A stretch of DNA of 5,597 nucleotides from Candidatus Kuenenia stuttgartensis (GTDB taxonomy: Bacteria; Planctomycetota; Planctomycetia; Isosphaerales; Isosphaeraceae): assembly GCA_945874095.1 (NCBI GenBank), contig CAMCFM010000329.1, forward strand, positions 1 through 5,597, given 5' to 3'. The notes beneath the pieces were generated by a model, which had not been told where the DNA came from, made no database searches, and was given only the letters and a program-made list of their open reading frames with translations. Shown here piece after piece: positions 5,272 through 5,597 of this stretch; the stretch's first letter is position 1, and every line of letters begins with the position of its first letter. A program made the translations under genes and the position numbers.

Positions 5272-5430
5272 CAGGTGTGTGAGGAGATCAATCATCGCTC
5301 CGAACGCCGTTCCGAGGGCGATGCCCAAAGCCATTTGATGAAACGCGAGGCCGAACGCAGCACCTAAAGCGATTCCGATGGCGATGCCGCTGCCGTCGGG
5401 TCCGACTCTTCTGGTTGTGTTCATCGCCAT
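5254..5430 (-). CDS. Small glycine-zipper membrane peptide (58 aa)
   Basis: The minus-strand frame starts at ATG 5430 and stops at TAA 5254-5256. An AGGA Shine-Dalgarno (complement of 5439-5442) sits 8 nt before the ATG, and a perfect TATAAT lies further up. The peptide has a short polar N-terminus (MAMNTTRRVGPDGS) and two hydrophobic arms with glycine at every fourth residue: Gly15/19/23/27 and Gly36/40/44. The arms look like an internal duplication (GIALGAAFG versus GIALGTAFG). They are joined at His31-Gln32, and a basic tail GTRRK ends the protein. Glycine zippers of this kind pack transmembrane helices, so a small oligomeric inner-membrane protein is likely; similar small Gly-zipper hypotheticals are widespread, but I assign no role. 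It is convergent with the TPR gene. The C-terminal GTRRK and stop fall in the element B-like terminus, suggesting the insertion rewrote the 3' end. Confidence 0.75.
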   Translation of the reverse strand: MAMNTTRRVGPDGSGIAIGIALGAAFGLAFHQMALGIALGTAFGAMIDLLTHLGTRRK

Positions 5431-5438
5431 ATGAGTGT

Positions 5439-5442
5439 TCCT
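5439..5442 (-). promoter_or_regulatory. Shine-Dalgarno of the glycine-zipper gene
   Basis: AGGA on the minus strand with 8-nt spacing favours ATG 5430 (MAMNTT) over the in-frame ATG at 5424. Confidence 0.6.
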
Positions 5443-5444
5443 GT

Positions 5445-5459
5445 TATGAAGGTTTCATA
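5445..5459 (-). promoter_or_regulatory. 6-bp hairpin/operator-like palindrome near the predicted transcription start
   Basis: TATGAA and TTCATA flank a 3-nt spacer. It lies 4-18 bp downstream of the -10 box, so it overlaps the likely start site and leader of the glycine-zipper gene. It may be an operator or a leader hairpin; there is no further evidence. Confidence 0.3.
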
Positions 5460-5463
5460 GTTC

Positions 5464-5469
5464 ATTATA
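5464..5469 (-). promoter_or_regulatory. Consensus -10 box for the glycine-zipper gene
   Basis: The complement reads TATAAT, a perfect sigma-70-type -10 hexamer, 33 bp before the ATG. A -35 resembling TTGACA is not seen at 16-18 bp, so this could be an activated promoter or a chance match. Confidence 0.45.
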
Positions 5470-5525
5470 GGCACATGGTACTAAAGATACGATACATCTT
5501 TTAAACCTCTGAGAAGAATGAGGAT

Positions 5526-5597
5526 ATGAGGATTTGGGCGGGGTTGCTTCTCTGGAGCCTGGATGTCGTTCTGGAGTTTTTGGATGCCTTTGGTGGA
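5526..5597 (+). CDS. Possible start of a plus-strand gene running off the window
   Basis: ATG at 5526 opens a frame of 24 codons to the right edge, beginning MRIWAGLLLWSLDVVLEFLD, which looks like a hydrophobic or signal-anchor start. GAGG lies only 2 nt before the ATG, too close for an ideal Shine-Dalgarno; GAGAAG is 9 nt away. The minus strand is also open here. Divergent placement from the glycine-zipper gene is plausible. Weakly supported; the function cannot be judged. Confidence 0.3.
   Translation, partial: MRIWAGLLLWSLDVVLEFLDAFGG

Overview
The window looks like a stretch of chromosome from a member of the Planctomycetota. This is an inference from the overall style: a secreted alpha-helical protein of unknown function, a membrane-anchored TPR protein, wide gene spacing, and intergenic spacers full of GC-rich palindromic repeats. 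No rRNA, tRNA or phylogenetic marker is present to confirm it.

Layout. (1) Positions 1-1442, minus strand: a long open reading frame that runs off the left edge, encoding a secreted protein with a signal peptide and no recognised enzymatic motif. (2) 1443-2388: a spacer of about 950 bp between divergent genes, mostly repeat DNA. It holds copy 1 of a ~313-bp palindromic element (element A, 1590-2250) flanked by an 8-bp direct repeat. Copy 1 is interrupted by a second, 344-bp element (element B, 1643-1986) with 23-bp terminal inverted repeats, a 3-bp target duplication and an internal ~105-bp tandem repeat. (3) 2389-3636, plus strand: a complete class I (NifS/IscS-type) cysteine desulfurase. 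(4) 3697-4860, plus strand: a membrane-anchored TPR protein, 60 bp downstream and possibly co-transcribed. (5) 4888-5200: copy 2 of element A, uninterrupted, which acts as an in-window empty-site control for the element B insertion. (6) 5203-5271: an apparent relic of element B in inverted orientation. (7) 5254-5430, minus strand: a 58-residue glycine-zipper membrane peptide gene whose last codons and stop lie in the relic. (8) The right edge may hold the start of a plus-strand gene at 5526.

The genes do not form an obvious pathway. The desulfurase supplies sulfur for Fe-S clusters or thio-modification, but no scaffold gene (iscU/nifU) is adjacent. The most interesting content is the repeat DNA. 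Element A has a two-fold symmetric, multi-hairpin architecture preserved in both copies. Element B is inserted in it at a site that can be placed to the base by comparing the two copies. Neither element encodes a transposase, so both look like non-autonomous (MITE-like) elements.
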